A DNA stretch of 64,000 nucleotides from an uncultured Roseicyclus sp. (GCA_947489665.1 CANLEH010000001.1:1336501-1400500); one strand, 5' to 3'. Positions 36,065 through 45,442 are shown, counted from the stretch's first letter. The notes: generated by a model not told the origin, from the sequence alone. Made by a program: numbers and translations.

Positions 36065-37065
36065 AGGCCCGGGCGCTCGCGGCTGAAGACCTGAGCGCCC
36101 TGGCAGAGCTTCGCCTCGACGGCATCCGCCGCTTCCCGCAAGCCTTTCTGCTGACCGAGGCTGAGGCCCGCGAAAGCGATGCCAACCTTCTGGGCTGGAT
36201 CACGTCCGGCAACGCGCTTGGGCTGTTCGACGGCAAGCGCCTGATCGGCTTTGCCGGCTTGCGCGCGATGGGGTTCTCCATGGCCGAACATCGCTCCCAT
36301 CTTGGGCCGTTTTACGTGGCACCCGACCATCACGGAACCGACGCCGCCGACACGCTTCTCGCCTTTGCCTGCGACCTGGCCCGGTCCCGCGGCGCGCTAC
36401 AGGTGGAGCTTTACGTGGCCAGCCCGAACCGCCGCGCGCGCAATTTCTACGCCCGCAACGGCTTTGTGGTGCGCGGCCAGGCTCCGCGCGCCGTGATCCA
36501 GGATGGCGCATATATCGATGACTTCTTCATGGTGTGTGACCTGACCATCGACAGGCCGGAACCCGGCTCCGACGGGCTACGCCGCCTTGGCCCCGGCGAT
36601 TGGCGCGTTTTTCGCACGATCCGGCTGGAAATGCTGCAAGAGGCCCCTGAATTCTTCGGCTCGACCCATGCGGAATGGGCGGAAAAGACCCCCGATCAAA
36701 TCATGGCCTGGCTGGAAAACATCCATCTTTTCGCGCAGGTCAGCGGGGGCCGTGCATTGGCCACGGCTGGTTGGTATCGCAAGCCCGGCGCTGTGCAGGC
36801 CCACCGTGCCGGGGTCATTGCGGTGTATACCACGCCCGAGGCGCGGGGCAGGGGGCTGGCCAGTGCGCTGCTCTCGGCACTGGAAGACGATGCGCGCGCA
36901 AACAACATCACGCAGCTTGAACTCAGCGTAGGCGACAACAACCCCGCAGCCCGCGCCGCCTACGCCGCGTCGGGATACAAGCTAATTGGGACCATCCCGC
37001 AAGCGCTCAACTATTCCGGCACGCTGGTCGACCAGCACGAGATGGCAAAGCCACTCACCGCTTGA
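36061..37065 (+). CDS. Tandem GNAT acetyltransferase
   Basis: A 334-residue protein with two GNAT folds in tandem. The first covers about 1-165 (RLIGFAGLRAM, LGPFYVAPDHHG, VASPNRRARNFYARNGF); the second covers about 175-334 (GVIAVYTTPEARGRGLASALLSAL, LSVGDNNPAARAAYAASGYK). The second copy keeps the acetyl-CoA pyrophosphate loop R-x-x-G-x-A (RGRGLA) better than the first, so it is the likely catalytic half. The substrate is unknown. ATG 36061 overlaps the DUF2948 stop. Confidence 0.85.
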   Translation: MKARALAAEDLSALAELRLDGIRRFPQAFLLTEAEARESDANLLGWITSGNALGLFDGKRLIGFAGLRAMGFSMAEHRSHLGPFYVAPDHHGTDAADTLLAFACDLARSRGALQVELYVASPNRRARNFYARNGFVVRGQAPRAVIQDGAYIDDFFMVCDLTIDRPEPGSDGLRRLGPGDWRVFRTIRLEMLQEAPEFFGSTHAEWAEKTPDQIMAWLENIHLFAQVSGGRALATAGWYRKPGAVQAHRAGVIAVYTTPEARGRGLASALLSALEDDARANNITQLELSVGDNNPAARAAYAASGYKLIGTIPQALNYSGTLVDQHEMAKPLTA

Positions 37066-37116
37066 GGCCCCGTCCCCCCCGCGCTATCTGGCCGGGACCA
37101 AGTGCCGGAGGGGCCA

Positions 37117-38430
37117 ATGCCACAGTTTCTGAACATCACAGACGCAGATTTCGACAACCGTTTCGAAGCCCTCCTGCATATGAAGCGCGAGGATGCGCCA
37201 GAGGTCGATGACGTGGTCGCTGGCATCATCGCCGATGTCCGCGCGCGCGGCGATGCAGCGGTGATTGAGCTGACGTCAAAGTTCGACCGCCTCGACCTGA
37301 CGCCCGAGACTCTGGCCTTCACACCTGACGAGATTGCCGAAGCCGTGGCGCAGGTGCCAGCCGAAGAACGCGCAGCGCTAGAGCTCGCCGCCGACCGCAT
37401 CCGCGCCTACCACGTCCGCCAATTGCCCGAAGATGTGCGCTGGACTGACCCGGATGGCGCAACGCTTGGCTGGCGCTGGGGGCCAGTCTCTGCCGCCGGT
37501 CTCTACGTGCCGGGTGGGCTTGCAAGCTATCCGTCCAGCGTTCTGATGAACGCGATCCCCGCCCAGGTCGCGGGCGTAGACCGCCTCGTCATCTGCGCCC
37601 CCACACCCGATGGCGTGGCCAACCCACTGGTCCTGCTGGCCGCACAGCTTTCCGGCGTCGATACGGTCTACCGCATCGGCGGCGCGCAGGCCGTAGCCGC
37701 CATGGCCTACGGCACCGATACGATCCAGCCCGTCGACAAGATCACCGGCCCCGGCAACGCCTTCGTGGCCGCCGCCAAGCGCCGCGTCTTTGGGCGTGTC
37801 GGCATCGACATGATCGCCGGTCCTTCTGAGATCCTCGTCATTGCGGACCGCGACAATGACCCGGACTGGATCGCCACCGACCTGCTCAGCCAGGCCGAAC
37901 ACGATGAAAGCGCGCAAAGCATCCTCATCACCGATGATGCCGATTTCGCCCAAGCGGTCGCGCAGGCCGTGGACAATCAGCTCGAATCCCTCCCCCGCGC
38001 CGCCATCGCGGGCCCCAGCTGGCGCGACTACGGTGCCATCGTCGTGACCGAGACCCTGGATCAAGCCGCCGCCCTCAGCGACCGCATCGCCCCCGAACAC
38101 CTGGAGCTCTGCGTCACCGACCCCGAAGCCCTCTTCGCGCAAATCACCCATGCCGGTGCTGTTTTCCTTGGCCAATGGACGCCCGAGGCCATCGGTGATT
38201 ACATCGGCGGGCCGAACCACGTGCTGCCCACCGCCCGTTCGGCGCGCTTTTCCAGTGGGCTGAATGTGCTCGATTTCATGAAACGCACCACACTTGCCCA
38301 AATGTCCCCCGAAGCCCTCAAAGCCATCGGCCCCGCCGCCGTCACGTTGGCCACGTCCGAGGGGCTCGGCGCACACGGCGCGTCCGTTCAGGCGCGGCTG
38401 GACCGGCTCAATCGCGGGGAAGGGGAATGA
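37117..38430 (+). CDS. hisD: Histidinol dehydrogenase
   Basis: A 437-residue zinc enzyme that oxidises L-histidinol to L-histidine in the last two steps of histidine synthesis. Motifs include VPGGLASYPSSVLMNAIPA, RIGGAQAVAAMAYGT, ITGPGNAFVAAAKR, GPSEILVIAD, LLSQAEHDESAQS and GPNHVLPTA, which carry the known zinc and NAD residues. ATG 37117 has GGAGGGG upstream. An in-frame GTG at 37102 precedes that site and is rejected. The stop overlaps the UPF0262 gene, as in related genomes. Confidence 0.96.
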   Translation: MPQFLNITDADFDNRFEALLHMKREDAPEVDDVVAGIIADVRARGDAAVIELTSKFDRLDLTPETLAFTPDEIAEAVAQVPAEERAALELAADRIRAYHVRQLPEDVRWTDPDGATLGWRWGPVSAAGLYVPGGLASYPSSVLMNAIPAQVAGVDRLVICAPTPDGVANPLVLLAAQLSGVDTVYRIGGAQAVAAMAYGTDTIQPVDKITGPGNAFVAAAKRRVFGRVGIDMIAGPSEILVIADRDNDPDWIATDLLSQAEHDESAQSILITDDADFAQAVAQAVDNQLESLPRAAIAGPSWRDYGAIVVTETLDQAAALSDRIAPEHLELCVTDPEALFAQITHAGAVFLGQWTPEAIGDYIGGPNHVLPTARSARFSSGLNVLDFMKRTTLAQMSPEALKAIGPAAVTLATSEGLGAHGASVQARLDRLNRGEGE

Positions 38431-38900
38431 CCATGCACATCTGCCACATCGAAATCGACACCCAGGGCCTGCCCGCCCCCACGCCCGAGATCGAACAGGA
38501 ACGCAAGGTCGCCATCTTCGACCTGCTGGAAGAGAACACCTTTTCCATCCCCCGCGATGATGCCCCCGATGGCCCCTACCGCGTGACGCTTGCGATCCGT
38601 GAAAAGCGGCTGGTCTTCGACATTGACACCGAGGACGGCGCGGATGCCACCGAGTTCCACCTCTCCCTCTCGCCCTTCCGCCAAACGGTCAAGGATTACT
38701 GGCAAATCTGCGAGAGCTACTTCAACGCCGTCAAAACCCTGCCGCCCAACCAGATCGAAACCATCGACATGGCTCGCCGCGGCATCCACAACGAAGGCGC
38801 GCGGCTCCTGCAGGAACGCCTTGAGGGCAAGGCCGAGGTCGACAATGACACGGCCCGCCGCCTCTTCACCCTGATCTGCGTGCTGCATTTCGGGGGCTGA
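38427..38900 (+). CDS. UPF0262 family protein
   Basis: A 157-residue protein of the alphaproteobacterial UPF0262 family. Recognisable parts are EQERKVAIFDLLEENTF, PYRVTLAIREKRLVFDI, LSPFRQTVKDYWQICESYF and MARRGIHNEGARLL. The start overlaps the hisD stop by four bases, and the phosphatase gene follows one base after its stop. Conserved linkage with hisD suggests a shared transcript; no biochemical function is known. Confidence 0.9.
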   Translation: MTMHICHIEIDTQGLPAPTPEIEQERKVAIFDLLEENTFSIPRDDAPDGPYRVTLAIREKRLVFDIDTEDGADATEFHLSLSPFRQTVKDYWQICESYFNAVKTLPPNQIETIDMARRGIHNEGARLLQERLEGKAEVDNDTARRLFTLICVLHFGG

Positions 38901-38901
38901 A

Positions 38902-39357
38902 GTGACCGACTTCCCCCAATCCGTCCTGTTCTGCTGCGACCACAATTCCACGCGGTCGCCCATGGCAGAGGGTCTGATGAAAAAGTTCTACGGCCACCGC
39001 GCCTATGTGCAATCGGCCGGCGTGAAGCATGAGTTGGAGATTGACGGCTTCGCTGTCGCCGTCTGCGCGGAGCTTGGGGTGGAACTTGAACGCCACCGCG
39101 TCCGCTCCTTCGACGAGATGGAGGAATGGGGCGATGACCTGACCGGCTTCGACCTGATCGTCGCCCTGTCCCCGGCCAGCCAGCGCCGCGCCCTCGACAT
39201 GACACGCACCTTCCATATCGACGTGGAATACTGGCCCATCCTCGACCCCACGGGCCTGGGTGAGACACGCGAGGCGAAGCTGGCCTCCTACCGCCAGGCC
39301 CGCGACCAGATCGTGGGCCGCATGCAGGACCGTTTCGGCCCCGCAACGGAACTCTGA
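38902..39357 (+). CDS. Low-molecular-weight phosphotyrosine phosphatase family protein
   Basis: A 151-residue LMW-PTP/arsenate reductase fold protein. The phosphate loop is C-x5-R in CDHNSTRSPMAEG near residue 12, and the acid is Asp in WPILDPTG near 116. It may act on phosphotyrosine or arsenate; without the extra cysteines of thioredoxin-linked ArsC, a phosphatase role is somewhat more likely. The start is GTG 38902, one base after the UPF0262 stop. It ends the murA-hisD gene run; the next gene is A/T-richer and unrelated. Confidence 0.85.
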   Translation: MTDFPQSVLFCCDHNSTRSPMAEGLMKKFYGHRAYVQSAGVKHELEIDGFAVAVCAELGVELERHRVRSFDEMEEWGDDLTGFDLIVALSPASQRRALDMTRTFHIDVEYWPILDPTGLGETREAKLASYRQARDQIVGRMQDRFGPATEL

Positions 39358-39485
39358 GGACCCACGGCGGGCCGTCCCGGAGCCTGCTTATTCGGCCCTA
39401 ACGCATTTCTCACAAATTTCTCACGCACGGAATTGAACGCGAGTGTGATACTTTCCCTAACGTCACGTTGATATTGGGGAATGTC

Positions 39486-41729
39486 ATGGACACTCATTTG
39501 ATTATCGCCGTTCACGGTATTGGTGAACAACAACCCGGCGAAACAGTAGATGAAATTGTAAGCGCAGCCACGACGCAACACATTAAAGACGATCCGCTAT
39601 TCCAACCAGTTACTGTGGATCGTGATGTCGTCGAGTTGGCTGAAGAGCGTTTTGGAGATGACGGGCCAAGAATTGGCACATTCTTCCCCGTGAATTTGCG
39701 CAATGTTCAGTCCGCTAGCTCGGATGAAGTGACGGAACGCGCGGTTTTCAGCGAAGTGTTCTGGGCTGACAAATCCCCTGCGCCGCATGGTCCATTCTGG
39801 ACGATTTTCGATCTCCTAAAGATCGTTCTCGGCCTCGGGTATCTCGCGATGGAAAACGCAGAAAGCAACCGCGGCAAATTTAGCGTTGGTTTGGTGCATG
39901 CGTTCACTTGGGTTTTCTACGGGCTGGTTGCGCCCATGAATGCCATGCTTGTGGTCGGCTGTCTGATCCTCTTATTGGATCTGACGCCATTGTGGGATCA
40001 ATTAACCATAGAAACAATGGGTTGGGTTGTCCTGGCGCATGGGTTTTGCACGTTGGCTATCGGATTTTCTGTCCGTTACATGACGGCCCAGACATATTTG
40101 ATGCGAATATTCGGAAACGGATTATGTCTAATAGGATCTGCGCTCCTATTGGTTTTTGTCGCCGCCAAGCTATCGGTTTCATTCAATACTGCATTTTGCG
40201 TGCCAGTCCAGTTGCCCGATGCGAGTCAGACCCCCACGCTCATTGGGCATATTGATTGCTACGCGCGCTTCCTGTTGCGGATGCTCGGTGCAAGCTGGGT
40301 CACAACGGTTGCACTGGCGCTGATAATAGCAATTGTCGGATTTACAGGGGCTCTGGCCGGTCGTGTTCGAACGAAGTTTCCGATGCGCAAAGGAAAGAGC
40401 CTTGAGATAATTGACCAAGTCAGTGGTATCCGCACAATCTACCCAAGCATTTGCGCAGCTATGGTTCTGTTTTGGAGCGTCATTGCCTCAAGCCTGTGGT
40501 TGCTTCTCCTGAATATCTCCAGTCAACTCAGCAACCAGGTGATCGCCACGCGCGTTCCGGCCAGCCTGCCGAAGGCGGACGAAGATGAGCCACTTGGTGA
40601 ACAAGCGGGGACAACAGCCGGAAATTCGATTGCGGCTGACGGGTCAGAAACCAACGGTGCAGACCTTACAGATGCCGTGTTGAGCGAACTGGTCTTCTCG
40701 ATAAAGCCAACCAGCCTCCTCTACACAGCCTTGGATGTCCACATGCGGACCGTGCTTCAGACAATGAGTGTCACCACAGGAGTGGTCATTCTGATTATCT
40801 TTGTGACGGCCATTCTTGTCGGTATAAGAAAGGCGAGACCGAAAGGCCTCTATAAGATGGCAGAATGGCGCAGCCGCCTAATTCTTAATCCAGTCCTCCA
40901 CGTATTGTTCATGGTAAGTCTGGCCATCATTGCGCTTGCCTTGATATTCACGAGCCGGGCCGTCAGCATTGCAAACAACGACGCAGGAGCAACTGGTGAA
41001 TGCTTGGTCGAGACAGGTCCATTAACGATTTTATGCTGGTTTCATGATCAAAACGCAGCTGTGACTGGCTTACTTCTATTATTGGGCATCATCATCTACC
41101 GGCTGTCGCATCACGTTTCCGGAGGTTTGGGCATCTTTCGTGACATCGTCACGTACTCCGTTCAGGAAAGCTGTGCGTGGCAATCCAACCGGAAGGAACG
41201 CGCGAAGAATTTTAGTGAGCGCGTCCAAATCAACGCCCGCTTCCGCAGAACCTTGCACTATGGGTTGGAGTCTCTCTCTCCCAAGCGCGTTACGATAATT
41301 GCGCATTCGCTCGGGTCGGTCATTGCAACTCAGATGTTGATGGATCCGGACGTGAAGGCATTGCTGAAGAAAAATGGCAACCCCGATGTCGTCCTCATTA
41401 CCATGGGCTCGCCGGTCACGCACATTTATCGGCGCTATTTTAAGGAGTTCTTCCAAGTATCCACCGATGATATGCCACTGGCCTCAACACCCGACGGCGC
41501 CGTCAACAAGGCTTGGTACAACATCCATCGCGAAGACGATTTTGTAGGAACCCGGATCGGCGATGACCCCGTCGATACCCCCGACCTGGCCCAGAATTTC
41601 CCGGTCGAACCGGGCGGGCACACCGGCTACTTCACAGACTATCATGTGTGGAAAGTCCTCCGCGATCAGATCGGCTTCCGCCTGTTCCCATCACAATTCA
41701 TGACTAGGCGTCGCGAAGCGGCGGAGTAA
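39486..41729 (+). CDS. Integral membrane alpha/beta-hydrolase, lone accessory gene
   Basis: A 747-residue protein with a split alpha/beta-hydrolase. The N-terminus begins with a hydrolase strand and HGIGEQQPGE. The nucleophile elbow HSLGS (within IIAHSLGSVIATQ) and GSPVTHIY lie near residue 610-650, with a candidate catalytic Asp in NIHREDDFVGT and a His in HTGYFTDYHVW. Between them lie about eight hydrophobic helices (residues 110-560). A Ser-His hydrolase on lipids or esters at the membrane is inferred. ATG 39486 follows a GGGGA. Codon use is A/T-richer than both neighbours and it stands alone between core genes, a sign of transfer. Confidence 0.7.
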   Translation: MDTHLIIAVHGIGEQQPGETVDEIVSAATTQHIKDDPLFQPVTVDRDVVELAEERFGDDGPRIGTFFPVNLRNVQSASSDEVTERAVFSEVFWADKSPAPHGPFWTIFDLLKIVLGLGYLAMENAESNRGKFSVGLVHAFTWVFYGLVAPMNAMLVVGCLILLLDLTPLWDQLTIETMGWVVLAHGFCTLAIGFSVRYMTAQTYLMRIFGNGLCLIGSALLLVFVAAKLSVSFNTAFCVPVQLPDASQTPTLIGHIDCYARFLLRMLGASWVTTVALALIIAIVGFTGALAGRVRTKFPMRKGKSLEIIDQVSGIRTIYPSICAAMVLFWSVIASSLWLLLLNISSQLSNQVIATRVPASLPKADEDEPLGEQAGTTAGNSIAADGSETNGADLTDAVLSELVFSIKPTSLLYTALDVHMRTVLQTMSVTTGVVILIIFVTAILVGIRKARPKGLYKMAEWRSRLILNPVLHVLFMVSLAIIALALIFTSRAVSIANNDAGATGECLVETGPLTILCWFHDQNAAVTGLLLLLGIIIYRLSHHVSGGLGIFRDIVTYSVQESCAWQSNRKERAKNFSERVQINARFRRTLHYGLESLSPKRVTIIAHSLGSVIATQMLMDPDVKALLKKNGNPDVVLITMGSPVTHIYRRYFKEFFQVSTDDMPLASTPDGAVNKAWYNIHREDDFVGTRIGDDPVDTPDLAQNFPVEPGGHTGYFTDYHVWKVLRDQIGFRLFPSQFMTRRREAAE

Positions 41730-41823
41730 TCTGCGACTATCGCCGCGCCGACTGCCGCCGCACAGGCCCAGCACAGCAGGGGCGAACCGATAACTCAGCC
41801 CGCCCACGCGTCTCTGGCGGCGC

Positions 41824-42855
41824 TCAGCCGCATTCCGCCAGGGCCGTGGCCATGTTGCGAATAAGCTGCGGGTACAGCGCCGCGCCAACCTCCAGGTCCG
41901 CCCCCAGCGGATCAATGATGGCCGTCGTCGCTTCAGTGCCATCCATAACGGTCTCCACCAGACCTTGATTGAACTGCGGCTCTGCCAGCACGCAATCAAT
42001 GCCCTGTTCCTGAATGCGCGTCTGGATCTCGGCAAGCCGCGCCGGGCTTGGGTCGGTCGCATCCCCCAAAGAGATTGCGCCAGCCGCACTCAGGCCGAAA
42101 TCAGCCTCGAAATACTGGTAGGCGTCGTGGAAGACGATGAATTGCAGGTCCTGCACCGGCGCCAGCATGTCGCTGACCTCGGCCGACAAGGCCTCCATCT
42201 CGGCAATCGCTTCGGATGCATTGGCAAAATAGGCGCCCGCATTGTCCGGATCGGCGGCCGACAATTGCGCGGCGATGACGTTCAACCAGACCGAGGCATT
42301 GGACGGCGCGAGCCACGCATGGGGATCATGCGCGCCGTGGTCGTGCCCTTCATGGCCGTGGTCGTCATGCTCGGCATGCTCTTCATTGTCATGTTCCCCA
42401 TGATCGTGCTCGTCGCCATCAGCATGCTCATCATGATCATGTTCCTCATGATCGTGCTCTTCACCCTCCTCATGCTCGCCATGGTCATGCGCCTCAAACA
42501 ACGCGCCTTCGCGGAAGCCGCGCAGCTCGATCCCATCCGCCGCCAGCAACTCGGTCACAACCGCACCTTCGGCCAAGGTCTCAATCGCATCCTCCAGCCA
42601 GGGGGTCAGATCCTCACCGATCCAGAACACCAGGTCCGCGTCTTGCAAGGCCGCAGCCTCGGACGGGCGCAGGTTGTATTCGTGCGGCGAGGCACCTGCC
42701 GGGATCACCAGCGCCGGCTCCCCCACACCTGCCATCACACGCGCCACCAGCGAATGAACCGGCGTAATATCAGCCGCCACAGTCGGGACATCCGCCATCG
42801 CCGTGCCCCCCAGCAATAGGGCTCCAACAGAAAGTGAAACGCGCATTGTGGACAT
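41824..42855 (-). CDS. znuA: Zinc ABC transporter substrate-binding protein
   Basis: About 343 residues of the cluster A-I metal-binding protein family. A signal peptide (LSVGALLLGGTAMA) is followed by ITPVHSLVARVM with the first zinc His, PHEYNLRPSEA, a His/Asp/Glu-rich loop of about 60 residues near 125-180, then DPHAWLAP, FHDAYQYFE and the C-terminal DPLGADLE. The His-rich loop is typical of zinc rather than manganese carriers. Several near ATGs exist; 42855 leaves a normal signal peptide. It is transcribed away from zur-znuCB, sharing a short control region. Confidence 0.93.
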   Translation of the reverse strand: MSTMRVSLSVGALLLGGTAMADVPTVAADITPVHSLVARVMAGVGEPALVIPAGASPHEYNLRPSEAAALQDADLVFWIGEDLTPWLEDAIETLAEGAVVTELLAADGIELRGFREGALFEAHDHGEHEEGEEHDHEEHDHDEHADGDEHDHGEHDNEEHAEHDDHGHEGHDHGAHDPHAWLAPSNASVWLNVIAAQLSAADPDNAGAYFANASEAIAEMEALSAEVSDMLAPVQDLQFIVFHDAYQYFEADFGLSAAGAISLGDATDPSPARLAEIQTRIQEQGIDCVLAEPQFNQGLVETVMDGTEATTAIIDPLGADLEVGAALYPQLIRNMATALAECG

Positions 42856-42898
42856 CGGACACCCCATGTGATTGTATAACATTTCCTGTCGGATAAAC

Positions 42899-42911
42899 GA
42901 TATACTATAAC
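42899..42911. promoter_or_regulatory. Probable Zur-binding site between znuA and zur
   Basis: GATATACTATAAC is a near-palindrome (10 of 13 positions symmetric) just before the zur ATG. A further TATAACAT half-site stands 31 bases to the left (42875-42882), nearer znuA. Alphaproteobacterial Zur sites are A/T-rich GTTATA...TATAAC palindromes, so both promoters are probably under zinc control. Binding is inferred. Confidence 0.6.
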
Positions 42912-43409
42912 ATGACAACCCCAGGTTCAGCCCCGCTCGGCTTCCAACAGCACGACCATGGTGCCTGCGTCAGTGACGCGTTGGCCGCCGCTGATGCACG
43001 CTGCGCGGAAAGCGGGCTGCGTTTGACCCCCGTGCGCCGCAAGGTCCTGGAACTGCTGTTGAAAGAGCATCGCGCGCTCGGCGCCTATGCCATCCTCGAT
43101 CACTTGCGCGACGCGGGCTTCGGCTCTCAACCGCCCGTCGCCTACCGGGCGCTCGATTTCCTGGCGGAGCACGGCTTTGTCCACAAAATCGAACGCCTCA
43201 ATGCATTCGTGGCCTGCGCGCACCCCAATGCCACACACTCACCCGCCTTCATGATCTGCCGCGCCTGCGATGCGGTGGCGGAGGCTCAGTCTACGCCCAC
43301 CAAAGGCAGCCTGGGCGATGCTGCCCGGGCCGCCGGATTCCAGATTGAAAAGACCGTGGTGGAGGCCGAGGGCCTGTGCCCCGCCTGTGCCGAAAAGCCA
43401 TCTGAATGA
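42912..43409 (+). CDS. zur: Zinc uptake regulator, Fur family
   Basis: A 165-residue Fur-family repressor. A winged helix (GLRLTPVRRKVLELLLKEHRALGAYAILDHL) is followed by VAYRALDFLAEHGFVHKIE and a metal domain with two Cys pairs, CRAC near 117 and CPAC near 158, forming the structural zinc site. Placement directly before znuC and divergent from znuA identifies it as Zur rather than Fur or Irr. With zinc bound it should repress both units. Its stop overlaps znuC by four bases. Confidence 0.93.
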   Translation: MTTPGSAPLGFQQHDHGACVSDALAAADARCAESGLRLTPVRRKVLELLLKEHRALGAYAILDHLRDAGFGSQPPVAYRALDFLAEHGFVHKIERLNAFVACAHPNATHSPAFMICRACDAVAEAQSTPTKGSLGDAARAAGFQIEKTVVEAEGLCPACAEKPSE

Positions 43410-44143
43410 GCCTTCTGACCGCCCAGAACGTCACCATCGCCTATGGCGCAAACACCGTGCTCTCACGGGTGGATATGCATGTGGACGCCGGTGAAATCGT
43501 GACCATCGTTGGCCCGAACGGGTCAGGCAAAACCAGCCTTTTGCGCGCGATCATCGGCGCGGTTCAACCCGCCTCCGGCACGATCACGCGGCAGCCCGGC
43601 CTCAAGATCGGATATGTCCCGCAAAAGCTGCACATCGACCCGACCCTGCCCATTACGGTCGACCGTTTCATGCGGCTGACCGAACGCGCTTCCCGCGCCA
43701 CATGTCAGGCCGCGCTTGATCGGGCAGGGGCGCCCGACCTGCTGCACCGCCAGATGTCGCGTCTCTCCGGGGGGCAGTTCCAGCGTGTTTTGCTCGCCCG
43801 CGCCTTGATCAACACCCCCGACCTTCTGCTGCTGGATGAAGCGACCCAAGGCCTCGACCAACCCGGATCGGCAGCGTTCTACCAACAGATTGAAGCCGTG
43901 CGGCAGCAAACAGGCTGCGCCATCATCATGATCAGCCACGAACTGCATGTGGTGATGAGCGCGTCGGACCGGGTCATTTGCCTCAACGGCCATGTCTGTT
44001 GCGAAGGCACGCCCGCGATTGTGGCCTCCGCCCCGGAATACCGCGCGCTGTTCGGCACCGGCACGGGCGGGGCCTTTGCCCTCTACCAGCACGACCATGA
44101 TCATCATCACCACCATGATCACAGCCATGAGGCAGCCGAGTAA
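43406..44143 (+). CDS. znuC: Zinc ABC transporter ATP-binding protein
   Basis: A 245-residue importer ATPase: Walker A GPNGSGKTS, signature LSGGQFQR, Walker B LLLLDEATQGLD, switch His in MISHELH. The C-terminus carries a histidine/aspartate tail (QHDHDHHHHHDHSH), which probably buffers zinc. It energises ZnuB. It overlaps zur by four bases and znuB by one, so regulator and transporter are co-translated. Confidence 0.94.
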   Translation: MSLLTAQNVTIAYGANTVLSRVDMHVDAGEIVTIVGPNGSGKTSLLRAIIGAVQPASGTITRQPGLKIGYVPQKLHIDPTLPITVDRFMRLTERASRATCQAALDRAGAPDLLHRQMSRLSGGQFQRVLLARALINTPDLLLLDEATQGLDQPGSAAFYQQIEAVRQQTGCAIIMISHELHVVMSASDRVICLNGHVCCEGTPAIVASAPEYRALFGTGTGGAFALYQHDHDHHHHHDHSHEAAE

Positions 44144-44988
44144 TGCTGGATGATTTCATGGCCCGCGCCACCGTCGCAGGCATCGGCGTTGCCTTGGCCG
44201 CAGCTCCCCTTGGCTGCTTTGTCGTCTGGCGCCGCATGGCCTATTTCGGCGATGCAACGGCCCATGCGGCCATCCTTGGCGTGGCCCTGGCACTGGCGCT
44301 GGAAATCTCGGTCTTTGCCGGGGCCGCCGCCGTGGCACTGGCCATGGCGCTGACCGTCACGCTCCTGACCCGGCGCGGCTATGCGATGGACACGCTTCTG
44401 GGCGTTCTGGCCCATTCGGCGCTGGCCTTCGGGCTGGTGGCCGTGTCCTTCCTGCAAGGCGTGCGCATCGACCTGATGGCCTATCTCTTTGGCGACATCC
44501 TGGCCGTATCCCATTGTGATATGGAGGATTTTCGCACCCTCGGCTGGCGCGCGCTGCAGCGATGTGACGTGGGGATCATCTGGGCAGGTGGTGCCTTGGT
44601 TGTGGCACTTCTCGCCTGGCGCTGGCGCCCGCTTCTGACCGCCACCCTGAATGAAGAGCTTGCCTATGCCAGTGGCATCACGCCCCGGCGGGAACAGCTG
44701 ATCCTGACCCTCGCGCTGGCCATCACAGTTGCCGTTGCAATCAAGGTGGTCGGCGCGCTTCTTATCGCCGCTATGCTGATCATCCCCGCCGCCGCCGCCC
44801 GCGGCCTGGCCCGCACGCCCGAGGCGATGGCGCTGATTGCCGCCGTGATCGGCACCGTCTCCGTCGTTGCGGGGCTGCAAGGTGCGCTTGTCTTTGACAC
44901 ACCGGCAGGCCCGTCCATCGTATGTGTCGCCGCACTCCTGTTCGCACTAATCAGCCTTTTCGGCTGGCGGGGGCAGGGGCGGGCGTAG
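44143..44988 (+). CDS. znuB: Zinc ABC transporter permease
   Basis: A 281-residue membrane permease of the ABC-3 metal family with about eight hydrophobic helices. Recognisable parts are PLGCFVVWRRMAYFGDATAHAAILG near the N-terminus and VVGALLIAAMLIIPAAAARG toward the end. It forms the inner-membrane channel for zinc delivered by ZnuA. The ATG overlaps the znuC stop by one base (TAATG). Confidence 0.93.
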   Translation: MLDDFMARATVAGIGVALAAAPLGCFVVWRRMAYFGDATAHAAILGVALALALEISVFAGAAAVALAMALTVTLLTRRGYAMDTLLGVLAHSALAFGLVAVSFLQGVRIDLMAYLFGDILAVSHCDMEDFRTLGWRALQRCDVGIIWAGGALVVALLAWRWRPLLTATLNEELAYASGITPRREQLILTLALAITVAVAIKVVGALLIAAMLIIPAAAARGLARTPEAMALIAAVIGTVSVVAGLQGALVFDTPAGPSIVCVAALLFALISLFGWRGQGRA

Positions 44989-45040
44989 ACCGCCCAGATC
45001 GGTCTTTCTTCCGCCCAACGGCGGGCTTATCCTGCGCGTC

Positions 45041-45442
45041 ATGCACGACACCATCGCTCTCATCACCCGCTACTACGCCGCCTTCAATGCCTCCGACACC
45101 GAAGGGATGATCGCCTGCCTTGCGCCTGACGTCGCCCACCATGTGAACGAGGGCGCCGTCCGGGTGGGCACCGACGCCTTCCGCGCCTTCTGTGCCCATA
45201 TGGACCGCTGCTATGCGGAAAACCTGACCGACATCACCGTTATGGCGACCCAAGACGGCACCCACGCAGCAGCGGAATTCATCGTGAACGGCACCTATTT
45301 GCAAACGGACGAGGGCCTGCCCGAGGCACGCGGCCAAACCTACAGCCTGCCAGCCGGCGGCTTTTTCGGGGTCGAAAACGGCAAGATCACCCGCGTTGTG
45401 ACCTACTACAACCTCGCCGACTGGACCGCTCAGGTGTCATGA
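45041..45442 (+). CDS. SnoaL/ketosteroid isomerase-like protein
   Basis: A 133-residue NTF2-like cone-fold protein. The opening helix LITRYYAAFNASDTEGMIACL, the strand VAHHVNEG and the C-terminal GGFFGVENGKITRVVTYYNL are typical of SnoaL/KSI-like proteins with a buried pocket. The reaction is unknown, since this fold serves as isomerase, cyclase or binding protein. It begins a run of three overlapping genes (this, a GNAT enzyme and a nitrilase-type hydrolase), suggesting a small metabolic unit. Confidence 0.8.
   Translation: MHDTIALITRYYAAFNASDTEGMIACLAPDVAHHVNEGAVRVGTDAFRAFCAHMDRCYAENLTDITVMATQDGTHAAAEFIVNGTYLQTDEGLPEARGQTYSLPAGGFFGVENGKITRVVTYYNLADWTAQVS

Noticed and set aside
42300-42500. 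Simple-sequence repeat DNA
   Set aside because: It is the coding region for the His/Asp/Glu-rich zinc loop of ZnuA, normal for the family.
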